Notes under the pieces: generated by a model
Told to the model about the DNA's origin: nothing
Database searches by the model: none
Seen by the model: only the letters and a program-made list of their open reading frames with translations
Position numbers and translations under genes: made by a program
Assembly: GCA_964396595.1 (NCBI GenBank)
Contig: CAYNFR010000003.1
Span: forward strand, 62,001 to 126,000
DNA: 64,000 bases
Source: CAYNFR01 sp964396595
GTDB lineage: Bacteria; Bacteroidota; Bacteroidia; Chitinophagales; Saprospiraceae
Reading direction: 5' to 3'
Part shown: one piece after another, positions 44,521-53,584 of the stretch
Position numbering within the stretch: the stretch's first letter is position 1
Layout of the letters: each line of letters starts with the position of its first letter

Positions 44521-45745
44521 GGCGGATTCCTATCTGAATATTCTCATCATATTATTCGTAACAGAATATCTCACTCTATGCCTGCATAAGATTGTACCTA
44601 TCGTAGGTGTCGTATCTATCATTCATTTTGTTATCGGAATAGCTTTTATTGTAATTGCCTTACAAGCAAAAACCTTTTCCTTTAAAAATGCTAACACAGC
44701 AGGCAAGAGCACACAGATTTTTAACATAAGTGCAGGAATCTTGGTGGTAATGATCTTCTACCATTTTTTAAAAAGGAGTTTTAATGAAGTACCGATAGAT
44801 TATCAACTGGCTGATATGCTTCCTGTTATTCGGATCATGTGCGACCGATACCTGACTGGTGGAGAGCCCTATGCCATGATATATGAAATATGGGACGGAA
44901 CGAAGCCTATCTATTTACCCGCCATGTGGATGCCCTTTATCCTCGCCGTGATCAGCGACATTGATATGCGATGGATACCGGTTATGGCTTTTCTGTGTGG
45001 TATAGGAGTAAGTAGTACACCGATGTTCAAGTCGCGTAGTTTTAGATATACTCCCCTCTTGACGCTATCGCTCGGTGGGTTGTTAGTCTTGCTGCTTAGC
45101 TTTTACAAGGATTTATTTGTCTATACAGAAGAGGGACTTATAATAGCTTACTATTTACTTATGGCTGCAGCCATAAGATCGCGTAATCCTTGGTTAACGG
45201 GACTGGCGCTAGCCTGCTGCCTGATGAGTCGCTATTCACTTGTGTTCTGGACTATACTCGGAGCTGGTGTGTATCTCCTTGATAAACAATATCTTACACT
45301 AGCTAAGATAGTCGTTAGCTGTGGAGTCATCTGTGTATTGTGGATGACTATCGGTGGCGCCTGGCAACATATCGATACATTTATTACCCTACCTCGTCAT
45401 TATGTCAGCGAAATGCTCCTCGATCCCGACAAGTATATCCCAGAATTACAAAAACACATGGGAATCGCCAAGTTCATCCCTTTTAAAAACCTCGAGATAC
45501 TCAATAGAATTTCCATCATACTCGCGGTACTCACACCACTCACCATGATTGTTTTGTATCGAAGGCATAGACATATCCCATCCGATCTATTCCTTCTCAT
45601 CGGACTCAAAGCTTCACTGGTACTATTCTTTAATACATTAATCCTACCCTACTCATATTTATTCTTCGTCTCGGTTTTTATAAGCTGGGCAATATTGATG
45701 CGGATGTATTATGGGGGTGATGATTCGTGTGCTTCTATGGCTTAG
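44501..45745 (+). CDS. Multi-pass membrane protein, possibly GT-C-type glycosyltransferase-like
   Basis: This protein of about 414 residues has around ten hydrophobic helices (first at 11-32, 36-55). Loops contain acidic residues early after the second helix pair (EVPIDYQLADMLPVIRIMCD) and an Ala/Pro-rich YLPAMWMPFILAV. The long first periplasmic-like loop with acidic residues recalls polyprenyl-linked glycosyltransferases, but no decisive motif is seen. Its start lies 20 nt inside lipA, so it may be translated by coupling; alternatively translation begins at a later start, since no strong start signal is visible. Confidence 0.5.
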   Translation: MRSDISRADSYLNILIILFVTEYLTLCLHKIVPIVGVVSIIHFVIGIAFIVIALQAKTFSFKNANTAGKSTQIFNISAGILVVMIFYHFLKRSFNEVPIDYQLADMLPVIRIMCDRYLTGGEPYAMIYEIWDGTKPIYLPAMWMPFILAVISDIDMRWIPVMAFLCGIGVSSTPMFKSRSFRYTPLLTLSLGGLLVLLLSFYKDLFVYTEEGLIIAYYLLMAAAIRSRNPWLTGLALACCLMSRYSLVFWTILGAGVYLLDKQYLTLAKIVVSCGVICVLWMTIGGAWQHIDTFITLPRHYVSEMLLDPDKYIPELQKHMGIAKFIPFKNLEILNRISIILAVLTPLTMIVLYRRHRHIPSDLFLLIGLKASLVLFFNTLILPYSYLFFVSVFISWAILMRMYYGGDDSCASMA

Positions 45746-45912
45746 TCCATCGATATCATATGATGATCAGATTGGGTCATTATGATAATACAACTGTAAA
45801 CTTGTTAGCAAAAGAACCAATAACGCACAAGACCTATCCTTTACTCCATCACATTAAAAAACTCCTGCCCGACTTCAGACAGGAATTTCACAATGTACTA
45901 AACAGAATCATA

Positions 45913-46743
45913 CTAACAGCATCCGCCGCCGGGTACACATACAGGCTTTCGACCGAATACGGTTATGCTGCGGATAATATCAGGTCTATTTTTAAATAAT
46001 TCTATTTCTTCTTGACTTAGAAAATCAGAGAGTATATCTGTCGGGATGTCAATGACCTTCTCTTTTTGAATGGCGATATCTGAAAAGCCCGCTTGCTTTA
46101 TATGCCGCAAATAATCTTCTTTCTGGATTGCGCCTGCTACGCATCCGGCATACATTTCGGCGGCAGAAATAATTTTGTCAGGGAGTTCTCCGACGAGTAC
46201 GATATCAGAAATACTGAAATGACCGCCTGGTTGTAATATTCTATTAATCTCACTAAAGACCGCCTTCTTGTTGGGCACCAGATTTAGAACACAGTTACTC
46301 ACCACGACATCTACCGTGTTATCCGTCACAGGGATATTCTCAATATCTCCGTACCTAAATTCCACATTGTTAAAACTCAATTTTTCCGCATTTGAGCGAG
46401 CTTTGTTAATCATTGGCTCTGAGAAGTCGATACCAATCACCTTGCCTTCAGCACCTGCCTCAGCACGGGCTACGAAGCAATCATTGCCAGCTCCGCTGCC
46501 AAGATCCACCACGGTGTTACCCGGCTTGATTTGCGCAAATTGGGTGGGCAAGCCACATCCCAATCCTAAGTCCGCATCCGTGTTATACCCCTCAAGATCT
46601 TCATAGCTCTCGCTCATTATATTATACACCTCAGTGCTGCAAGACCCCGCTCCACAGCAAGAAGCGGCATTAAAATCCTTGTCTTGCAAGGCGATCTCGC
46701 TGTATTTGCGTTTTACCAATTCTTTAATCTCTTGATCATTCAT
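45913..46743 (-). CDS. arsM: Arsenite S-adenosylmethionine methyltransferase
   Basis: This 276-residue cytosolic enzyme methylates trivalent arsenic. SAM-binding motifs are VVDLGSGAGNDCFVA and IGIDFSEPMINKAR. Cysteines typical of ArsM are present: CCGAGSC near residue 30, SNCVLNLVP, and AEMYAGCVAGA. An additional Cys-rich end (GGGCC) could bind metalloids. It lies 25 bp downstream of the ArsR-type regulator on the same strand, the standard resistance layout. No arsenite pump gene is in the window. Confidence 0.93.
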   Translation of the reverse strand: MNDQEIKELVKRKYSEIALQDKDFNAASCCGAGSCSTEVYNIMSESYEDLEGYNTDADLGLGCGLPTQFAQIKPGNTVVDLGSGAGNDCFVARAEAGAEGKVIGIDFSEPMINKARSNAEKLSFNNVEFRYGDIENIPVTDNTVDVVVSNCVLNLVPNKKAVFSEINRILQPGGHFSISDIVLVGELPDKIISAAEMYAGCVAGAIQKEDYLRHIKQAGFSDIAIQKEKVIDIPTDILSDFLSQEEIELFKNRPDIIRSITVFGRKPVCVPGGGCC

Positions 46744-46768
46744 TTATATAAATTTTTAGTCAATAATA

Positions 46769-47089
46769 TTATTCTTTACAACAAATTCCTTTTGTAACTC
46801 CATTGATGTATTCGCTTATTTCTGTCAGAACAACTGGATTAAGACAGTAACACACAGAGTTCCCTTCTATATCGCCGACGATAATACCTACTTGCTTGAG
46901 TTCTTTTAAGTGCTGAGAAATAGTCGGCTGCGCCAATGGCAATTCACCAACGATATCCCCGCAGATGCATCTGTTCACCCTCATCAGGTACTCGACAATG
47001 GCTATACGCGCCGGATGCCCGAGTGCCTTGAATAGCAAAGCTTTCTGTTGAATCTCCGGCGAGAAATAGTCAGCCTTAGTTACACCCAT
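46769..47089 (-). CDS. arsR: ArsR-family metalloid-responsive repressor
   Basis: This 106-residue winged-helix repressor has the helix-turn-helix LPLAQPTISQHLKELKQVG. Inducer cysteines are visible in NRCICGDIVG (two cysteines by the recognition helix) and near the C-terminus in VCYCLNP and GICCKE. The first pair fits the classic arsenite site. A dyad sequence (47101-47124) lies just upstream of its start as a candidate operator. Together with arsM it forms a two-gene arsenic methylation unit. Confidence 0.9.
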   Translation of the reverse strand: MGVTKADYFSPEIQQKALLFKALGHPARIAIVEYLMRVNRCICGDIVGELPLAQPTISQHLKELKQVGIIVGDIEGNSVCYCLNPVVLTEISEYINGVTKGICCKE

Positions 47090-47100
47090 AAAGCATTTAT

Positions 47101-47124
47101 TTATCGCAATATTACGATATATAA
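47101..47124. promoter_or_regulatory. Putative ArsR operator
   Basis: TTATCGCAATATTACGATATATAA contains TATCG and CGATA as a dyad separated by 8 bp, 12 bp upstream of the arsR start. ArsR-family repressors bind such AT-rich dyads overlapping their own promoter. Sequence match by eye only; the half-sites are short. Confidence 0.45.
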
Positions 47125-47226
47125 ATTAACATTCAAACACCTTCACGAAATTTTTAAGATTTTCTATCTAGCAACATCAATACGTAAGCCTATGATGAAA
47201 ACAACAACTGCAAATTTTACACGCCT

Positions 47227-48636
47227 TTAACAATCCGGTAAAATAACAGGCAACTGAATGGCAAGTCCTCCATCAGAGGTTTCTTTGTACTTGTGATTCA
47301 TATCCTGGGCAGTCTGCCACATGGTACGGATCACAGCATCAAGATCAACGATCGCACTTGTAGGGTCACTTTCTAATGCCAAATGCGCCGCAGTGATAGC
47401 CTTCATCGCTCCCATCGCGTTGCGCTCTATACAGGGTACCTGTACTAATCCTCCTATAGGATCACATGTAAGTCCGAGATGATGCTCCATAGCAATTTCT
47501 GCTGCCATTAAAACTTGTCTAGGGCTTCCACCAAGTACAGCAGTCAGGCCACCTGCAGCCATTGCAGAAGACACACCTATCTCTGCTTGGCATCCCCCAA
47601 CCGCAGCCGATATGGTCGCCCCTTTTTTAAACAATATTCCGATCTGTCCGGCAGTCAAAAGCAATTTGCGCACTTCCAGGCGCCCGGCATCGACTTCGGT
47701 ACATAGATAGTGAAGCAACACAGCGGGAATGACACCAGCCGCACCGTTAGTAGGAGAAGTGACTACCCTACCAAAATCCGCATTCTCCTCATTGACAGCG
47801 AGTGCGAAACATGACACGAGCTTATTTGTTTCTTGAAAGCTAAATCTCTGCAAGCGGAGATGATCGAACCATTTATTTAGCTCTTTACCCATGATTTCGG
47901 GACAGAGCTTATTCATTATCTCAGCAGCTCTTCTCTTAACATTAAGCCCTCCAGGCAATCGACCCTCCGTGTTACACCCTCTATAGATACATGATAACAT
48001 CGTATCCCATATCAAATCAAGATGGTCATTGATTTCGGGAGGCGATTTGTAATGTTCCTCGATAGTAAAGACTACCTCGCTAATAGCCTGATCCGTAATA
48101 TCGCATATCGCCAGTAGATCTGATCCTGACTCGATACTACCCTCTCTGATAATCGTTTCAATGACATGATCGTCAGAACCTGTCCACTCTTCAATAAATC
48201 CACCACCCACAGAGCAGAATACACGAGTGAGGGTAATACCATCTTCATAGAGCGCCTCGAAAATAAGTGTATTGGGATGGGCAGGATGCAGACTATTTTC
48301 AAACATAATATCTTTCTGATGATCAAAGCGCAATACCGCTACTCCCTGCAATCGTATTTGTTGCTCGCGTTTAATCTGATCTATATGCGCTTTTAACAAG
48401 GTGGTATCATACGTAGCGGGATCGTGGGACTCAAGCCCCATCATGACGGCGATATCTGTCCCGTGCCCTCGACCTGTTTTAGCCAGCGATCCAAACAATC
48501 TGACCTTTATTCGGCTTAACCCTGAAATTTCTAACTCCCGAACAAATCGATCTGCCGCCTTCCATGGCCCTAATGTATGAGAACTTGATGGACCTATGCC
48601 AATCTTAAAAATATCAAAGACACTCACATCAGCCAT
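47227..48636 (-). CDS. sdaA: L-serine dehydratase, single-chain iron-sulfur type
   Basis: This enzyme of 469 residues converts L-serine to pyruvate and ammonia using a [4Fe-4S] cluster. The signature at the N-terminus is FKIGIGPSSSHTLGPWKAA, followed by the beta domain, and the alpha domain with TSPTNGAAGVIPAVLLHYL and cluster cysteines (in AAVGGCQAEIGVSSA, LGLTCDPIGG, QVPCIERNAMGA). Beta and alpha domains are fused in one chain, as in E. coli SdaA. A TAnnTTTG-type promoter candidate lies just upstream. There is no close operon partner. Confidence 0.94.
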   Translation of the reverse strand: MADVSVFDIFKIGIGPSSSHTLGPWKAADRFVRELEISGLSRIKVRLFGSLAKTGRGHGTDIAVMMGLESHDPATYDTTLLKAHIDQIKREQQIRLQGVAVLRFDHQKDIMFENSLHPAHPNTLIFEALYEDGITLTRVFCSVGGGFIEEWTGSDDHVIETIIREGSIESGSDLLAICDITDQAISEVVFTIEEHYKSPPEINDHLDLIWDTMLSCIYRGCNTEGRLPGGLNVKRRAAEIMNKLCPEIMGKELNKWFDHLRLQRFSFQETNKLVSCFALAVNEENADFGRVVTSPTNGAAGVIPAVLLHYLCTEVDAGRLEVRKLLLTAGQIGILFKKGATISAAVGGCQAEIGVSSAMAAGGLTAVLGGSPRQVLMAAEIAMEHHLGLTCDPIGGLVQVPCIERNAMGAMKAITAAHLALESDPTSAIVDLDAVIRTMWQTAQDMNHKYKETSDGGLAIQLPVILPDC

Positions 48637-48655
48637 AAGTATATCATCAGATCGT

Positions 48656-48689
48656 CAAATGTACTATAGATTCAGAAAAATATTGCCAA
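48656..48689 (-). promoter_or_regulatory. Putative Bacteroidota-type promoter for sdaA
   Basis: On the minus strand TACATTTG (48656-48663 in plus coordinates) fits TAnnTTTG, with TTG at 48687-48689 about 23 bp upstream of it. The -7 box is 19 bp from the ATG. The spacing is slightly longer than the preferred 19-21 bp. Confidence 0.35.
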
Positions 48690-48865
48690 TGCAATTATCA
48701 TTAGAATAATAGATCATAAAGGACAATACCCTTTCTCCTAAACCATCTTTTCCTTATAACTCTGTTGCTGAATTGCTGTAAGAAAGCAATAATTTACATC
48801 TCTGGTCAACTGCTACAAGGCTCAACTGCTCAAAATATATCATGTACTAGTCTTTTACATTTTTA

Positions 48866-50644
48866 CTATTTCGGTCGATCGGCACTGATGGCTCCCCAGA
48901 ATTTGAATAAAACGAAAGCACCTATAACTGAAATGGCTGTAAAAATTAATCCATTCTGACTATTGCTATAGATCCATGAACCGACAGCAAAAAGTGCTGA
49001 ATAAACTGTAGTTATCCCTATGACCACGCACAATAACTCAACGCCAAGCTTGCTCTCCGCTTGCTTTAGTGGAAAACCCTCACGTTTTGCTTTATCAAGT
49101 ACAGCATCCCATCCCCGCCCCCCAGGACCTATCAGCGAATAAAATCTTCGAAGCGTGATATCATTAGTAGGGCGGGTGAAAAAGGTAGATAGTACCCAGA
49201 CCACCGTTGTAATTAACGCCCCATAGACGATTTTTTCCCAATTTTGAAAGGAATTTGGCACAAATGTAAAATACCCGGCTACGATCAGAGAGGTGATCAT
49301 CGCTACTATCTCCGTGTAGGCATTAATCCTCCACCAGAACCATCTCAGAATGTAAATTAATCCCGTACCAGCACCTAGCAGCAGTAAATAATCAAATGCC
49401 TGACTGGCACTCTTGAGCGTTAATCCCAGCGCTATCCCCATTACAGCCGTCAAGATAGTAATGTATCTACCCGCCGCTACAAGTTGCTTTTGAGTCGCTT
49501 CTTTGTTCACAAACCGCTGATAAAAATCATTGACCAGATATGAAGCGCCAAGATTTAACTGTGTAGACATAGTCGACATAAACGCCCCGATCAACGCTGC
49601 TGCAACCAGGCCCAGGAGACCTGTTGGTAAAAGTGTTAACATCGCCGGATAGGCTATGTCATGACCGATCTTATCATCAGAGAGCATAGGAAAAAGTTTT
49701 TGGATCTCCTCTAGATCAGGAAATATGACCAAAGATGCCAAGGCAATAAGAATCCATGGCCATGGCCGCAATGCATAATGCGCTATGTTAAACCACAGAG
49801 TCGCACCTACCGCATTTTTTTCATCTTTCGCAGAAAACATTCGTTGGGCGATATATCCACCACCGCCTGGCTCTGCCCCTGGATAATATGAAGCCCACCA
49901 TTGTACAGCCAATGGAACTAAGAGTAAAGGCACCCATACATTGGGATCACTAAAAGAGGGCAAAATCGAAATCTTGTCAGCTACATTGGCATGATTGAGC
50001 AGATTGGTAACGCCACCTATCTGATCTAAATTGACGATGTAGATACATGCCCATACCGACCCGATCATTGCTAAAATAAACTGAACAAAATCCGTAAAAA
50101 TAACAGCGCGCAATCCACCCAATGCACTATAGGCGAGCGTAATCGTTCCTGCTATCAATAAGGTCATCCACCCCTCTAATCCGAGAACAATTTCGCCAAA
50201 TTTTACTGCAGCAAGACACACAGATCCCATCACCAGTACATTAAAAATCAATCCGAGATAAAGTGCTCTAAAGCCACGCAAGAACGCAGCAGGCTTTCCG
50301 CTGTATCTGAGTTCATAAAATTCCACATCCGTCAATACCATCGAGCGCCTCCAAAGACGCGCAAACACAAATACAGTGAGCATACCTGTAAGCAAAAAAG
50401 CCCACCATACCCAGTTGCCTGATACACCATTCTGACGTACAAGATCGGTGACGAGATTTGGGGTGTCAGCTGAAAAAGTAGTCGCCACCATCGAAAAGCC
50501 AAGTAGCCACCACGGCATATTTCGACCCGAGAGAAAAAACTCGGTGGTACTGCTACCTGATTTTTTACTTGACCATAGACCGATTCCGAGGCTTATGGCA
50601 AAAAAGGCAATTATAATTACCCAATCCAATGCTTGTATTTGCAT
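48866..50644 (-). CDS. Large sodium:solute symporter (SSS family)
   Basis: This 592-residue protein has about fourteen helices. SSS landmarks: GLWSSKKSGSSTTEFFLSGR at the first loop, TTFSADTPNLVTDLVRQNGV, AYSALGGLRAVIFTDFVQFI, and AALIGAFMSTMSTQLNLGASY (sodium-site Ser/Thr helix). The extended C-terminal part with further helices is typical of the longer branch of the family. Substrate unknown. Its gene starts 154 bp after the end of the lipoprotein gene. Confidence 0.85.
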   Translation of the reverse strand: MQIQALDWVIIIAFFAISLGIGLWSSKKSGSSTTEFFLSGRNMPWWLLGFSMVATTFSADTPNLVTDLVRQNGVSGNWVWWAFLLTGMLTVFVFARLWRRSMVLTDVEFYELRYSGKPAAFLRGFRALYLGLIFNVLVMGSVCLAAVKFGEIVLGLEGWMTLLIAGTITLAYSALGGLRAVIFTDFVQFILAMIGSVWACIYIVNLDQIGGVTNLLNHANVADKISILPSFSDPNVWVPLLLVPLAVQWWASYYPGAEPGGGGYIAQRMFSAKDEKNAVGATLWFNIAHYALRPWPWILIALASLVIFPDLEEIQKLFPMLSDDKIGHDIAYPAMLTLLPTGLLGLVAAALIGAFMSTMSTQLNLGASYLVNDFYQRFVNKEATQKQLVAAGRYITILTAVMGIALGLTLKSASQAFDYLLLLGAGTGLIYILRWFWWRINAYTEIVAMITSLIVAGYFTFVPNSFQNWEKIVYGALITTVVWVLSTFFTRPTNDITLRRFYSLIGPGGRGWDAVLDKAKREGFPLKQAESKLGVELLCVVIGITTVYSALFAVGSWIYSNSQNGLIFTAISVIGAFVLFKFWGAISADRPK

Positions 50645-50706
50645 GACAATGCTTTATTAATAGTTCTTCGACAATATTTGCTAGGCTGATGTTTTGAAAG
50701 ATCGCA

Positions 50707-50727
50707 ATATTGGCCCGAGGCCAATAT
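50707..50727 (-). terminator. Stem-loop between lipoprotein and symporter genes, weak terminator candidate
   Basis: ATATTGGCC (50707-50715) and GGCCAATAT (50719-50727) are perfect complements around a 3-nt loop. There is no T-run on either strand, so it may be a processing hairpin or protein site instead of a terminator. Confidence 0.35.
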
Positions 50728-50797
50728 ATTAACTCACTTAATCATCAGATCAACCAATAAGTCGGAAAATTAACCAAAAAGCTTTGTTGTGCAACTT

Positions 50798-51337
50798 CTA
50801 TCTCGCTTTTACTCTAATATTCCAGTTAATACTGTCACCTACACGCTGTCTAAAAGTACGCCATGTTTGATCTGTTTGGTCGTAGAGCCAGTCTCCATTG
50901 GGATTGGCAGGGCCGGCATCACATCCTACAGTCTGTCTAACCTCATTTTGCGTGATTTGAATACCTACCCAGATTATTGACCCATCCAGCTCAAAAGGAC
51001 GATCTATGATTACGTCATTCCAGGAGTTCCGAATAAATGTCGTGATCGGTTGTTGATAAATGATATCGCCTGGAAGACCATTATTATCTGCGGATATAGT
51101 GATAACTCCTTGATTGGGTGCTTCATATAGATAATAGCTTACTTCAAATATCGATTTGCCGGCAGCATTGCGTGTCAATAAGCTCGTAAGCTTGATACTA
51201 AACTCATAAAAGCCCGGAGGTAGGGTCGGCGCAGTTACATTGACGCCATCATAATTGAGTATGATAAAATCCTTGTCATCATCTTTCTTACAGGCTATCA
51301 GTAAGATAGCAAAGAATATAACAAATACCTTTTTCAT
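50798..51337 (-). CDS. Lipoprotein of unknown function
   Basis: This 179-residue protein has a textbook lipoprotein signal (FFAILLIAC then KKDDDKD, with acidic residues after the Cys). The mature part is beta-rich (FSIKLTSLLTR, FEVSYYLYEAPNQG, IIWVGIQITQNEV) with DGSIIW and a C-terminal NWNIRVKAR. No family is recognised; it could be a surface or periplasmic beta-sandwich. Single-gene unit by position. Confidence 0.7.
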   Translation of the reverse strand: MKKVFVIFFAILLIACKKDDDKDFIILNYDGVNVTAPTLPPGFYEFSIKLTSLLTRNAAGKSIFEVSYYLYEAPNQGVITISADNNGLPGDIIYQQPITTFIRNSWNDVIIDRPFELDGSIIWVGIQITQNEVRQTVGCDAGPANPNGDWLYDQTDQTWRTFRQRVGDSINWNIRVKAR

Positions 51338-51598
51338 AGCTCCAATTTTTATGATCTAAAGATAGCCTATTGACTTTAATGTTGCAGGAATACTCTTTTC
51401 AACGGGTGTTAAAATATCGCTAAAATAAGCCAATTTCCTTCCTGTAATGCGTATCAGAGCCAGCCCAATAAGTCAATTTCCAGCCGACAATACGGTATTT
51501 AAGTAATTTTGTTCAATTATCTTTTCGATCAAAACAATTTTGTCGTATTCGGCAATTTAATTTTTATATTTTGTGCCGTAAGGAATTCAGCAGGAATT

Positions 51599-53581
51599 AT
51601 GACATTGGGAAATAGTGAGGTAGTAAGTCACTCCTTGTTTTCAGACACGGATATTTACTTGTTTAAAAGTGGCAAGCATTTCAGATTATTCGAGCGTTTT
51701 GGGTCGCATGAAATAGAAGTGGACGGGGTGCGTGGTACCTACTTTGCTGTATTTGCGCCAGCAGCAAGACGTATAGAAGTCATAGGTAACTTTAATTATT
51801 GGTCTGGCAACAATCATTCTCTCTATGTGCGGTGGGATTCTAGTGGTATCTGGGAAGGGTTTATCCCTGGTGTGCTTAAAGGTGAGCTATATAAATATCG
51901 TATATATTCTGAGCATGACAGCCAAATCAGAGATAAGGCGGATCCATATTCCCTATTCTACGAAGTTGCACCTAAGAGTTCCTCTATAAACTGGAGCACG
52001 GATTATGCATGGGGAGATTCGTCCTGGATGACGCGCAGAAATGAACGCAACTTATATGCAGAGCCGATGTCTATTTACGAGGTACATCTCGGCAGCTGGA
52101 TGAAGAGCGATAATGATACCAGATCTCTGCATTACACTGAAATGGCGGATAAACTTGTGAACTATGTGAAAGACATGGGATATACACATGTGGAGCTTCT
52201 CCCTATTACAGAGCATCCATATTACCCTTCATGGGGATATCTGTCAGTAGGATTTTTTGCCCCTACAAGTCGATATGGCACACCGCAAGATTTTATGTAT
52301 CTGATAGATCAATTTCATCAGGCGGACATAGGTGTGATACTGGATTGGGTACCAGCCCACTTTCCGAGTGATACCGCTTTTCTAGCGGATTTCGACGGAA
52401 GTAGCGTCTATGAGCACCCCAATCCGCAAAAAGGTTATCATCCCGACTGGAACAGCTTGATATTTAATTTTGAGAGGCCTGAGATTCGGTCTTTTTTGAT
52501 CAGCAGTGCTTGTTTCTGGCTTGAGAAATATCATATGGATGGCCTCCGCGTAGACGCTGTAGCATCCATGCTTTATCTGGACTACAGCAGGAAAGAAGGT
52601 GAATGGACTCCCAACGAATATGGTGACAATCACAATCTATCCGCTATCTCATTTCTAAAAGATCTAAATCAAGCAGTTTATGCTGCATTTACTGGTATAA
52701 CTATGATGGCAGAAGAGTCAACTGCATATGCCAAGGTGACAAAACCGGTGTATGAGGGCGGACTAGGCTTCGGATTTAAGTGGATGATGGGATGGATGAA
52801 TGATACGTTACGATATATATCAAGAGACACATTATATAGACCTTTCCATCATAATGAGATAAGCTTCAGTATGGCTTATGCCTATTCAGAGTCTTATATA
52901 CTTCCATTGTCACATGACGAGATAGTCCATGGCAAGGGAAGCCTTATCAATAAGATGCCAGGAGATGAGTGGCAACAATTTGCCAATCTACGCATGCTTT
53001 ATGGATATATGTATTCGCATCCGGGTCATAAACTGCTATTCATGGGCAACGACATCGGCCAAAGAAGTGAATGGAATGTGAATGCTGCGCTAGAATGGCA
53101 CTTGCTAAAATATCCCTTTCATCAAGGTATCAACTTACTGGTCAAAGAGCTTAATCATCTATTAAAAATTGAACCTGCACTTTATTCTCAAAATTTCGAT
53201 CACGAAGGCTTCCAATGGATAGATTTTAGTGATCATAAAAACTGCATCATTAGCTATCTACGTAAAACCGCCCAAGAGCTTATTTTATGCGTTTGCAATT
53301 TTACTCCAAGTGCGCATTACAACTATGAATTGGGCGTTCCACATGCGGGAGAATGGCGTGTCATATTTGATTCTGATGATAGAAAATATAGCGGTAGTGG
53401 GTTTAACGCCGATACTAAAATAAAAACTATCGAAAAGCTTAATCATGGTCATACATATAGTTTAAATTTGACGATTCCACCATTGAGCACCACAATGTGG
53501 AAATATTCAATGCCGGTTAAAAAAATTAAGAAAAAACAAGCCGCAACAACGCTGGTATCAAAAAATATAAAAGAGCAGTAA
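51599..53581 (+). CDS. glgB: 1,4-alpha-glucan branching enzyme
   Basis: This 660-residue GH13 enzyme makes alpha-1,6 branches in glycogen. It has an N-terminal CBM48 domain (TYFAVFAPAARRIEVIGNFN), then the (beta/alpha)8 barrel with GLRVDAVASM (nucleophile Asp319), MMAEEST (acid/base Glu372) and LSHDEIVHGKGS (stabiliser region), and a C-terminal beta domain. A longer frame from 51509 adds a hydrophobic leader that GlgB does not have, so the ATG at 51599 (MTLGNSEVV) is chosen. It has one N-terminal carbohydrate module, shorter than the two in E. coli. It starts the glgB-glgA-glgC set; 3 bp separate it from glgA. Confidence 0.95.
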   Translation: MTLGNSEVVSHSLFSDTDIYLFKSGKHFRLFERFGSHEIEVDGVRGTYFAVFAPAARRIEVIGNFNYWSGNNHSLYVRWDSSGIWEGFIPGVLKGELYKYRIYSEHDSQIRDKADPYSLFYEVAPKSSSINWSTDYAWGDSSWMTRRNERNLYAEPMSIYEVHLGSWMKSDNDTRSLHYTEMADKLVNYVKDMGYTHVELLPITEHPYYPSWGYLSVGFFAPTSRYGTPQDFMYLIDQFHQADIGVILDWVPAHFPSDTAFLADFDGSSVYEHPNPQKGYHPDWNSLIFNFERPEIRSFLISSACFWLEKYHMDGLRVDAVASMLYLDYSRKEGEWTPNEYGDNHNLSAISFLKDLNQAVYAAFTGITMMAEESTAYAKVTKPVYEGGLGFGFKWMMGWMNDTLRYISRDTLYRPFHHNEISFSMAYAYSESYILPLSHDEIVHGKGSLINKMPGDEWQQFANLRMLYGYMYSHPGHKLLFMGNDIGQRSEWNVNAALEWHLLKYPFHQGINLLVKELNHLLKIEPALYSQNFDHEGFQWIDFSDHKNCIISYLRKTAQELILCVCNFTPSAHYNYELGVPHAGEWRVIFDSDDRKYSGSGFNADTKIKTIEKLNHGHTYSLNLTIPPLSTTMWKYSMPVKKIKKKQAATTLVSKNIKEQ

Positions 53582-53584
53582 ACG

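Noticed and set aside
45727..45999. A 90-codon plus-strand frame between the membrane protein and arsM
   Set aside because: It runs antisense into the conserved end of arsM and has no domain signature.
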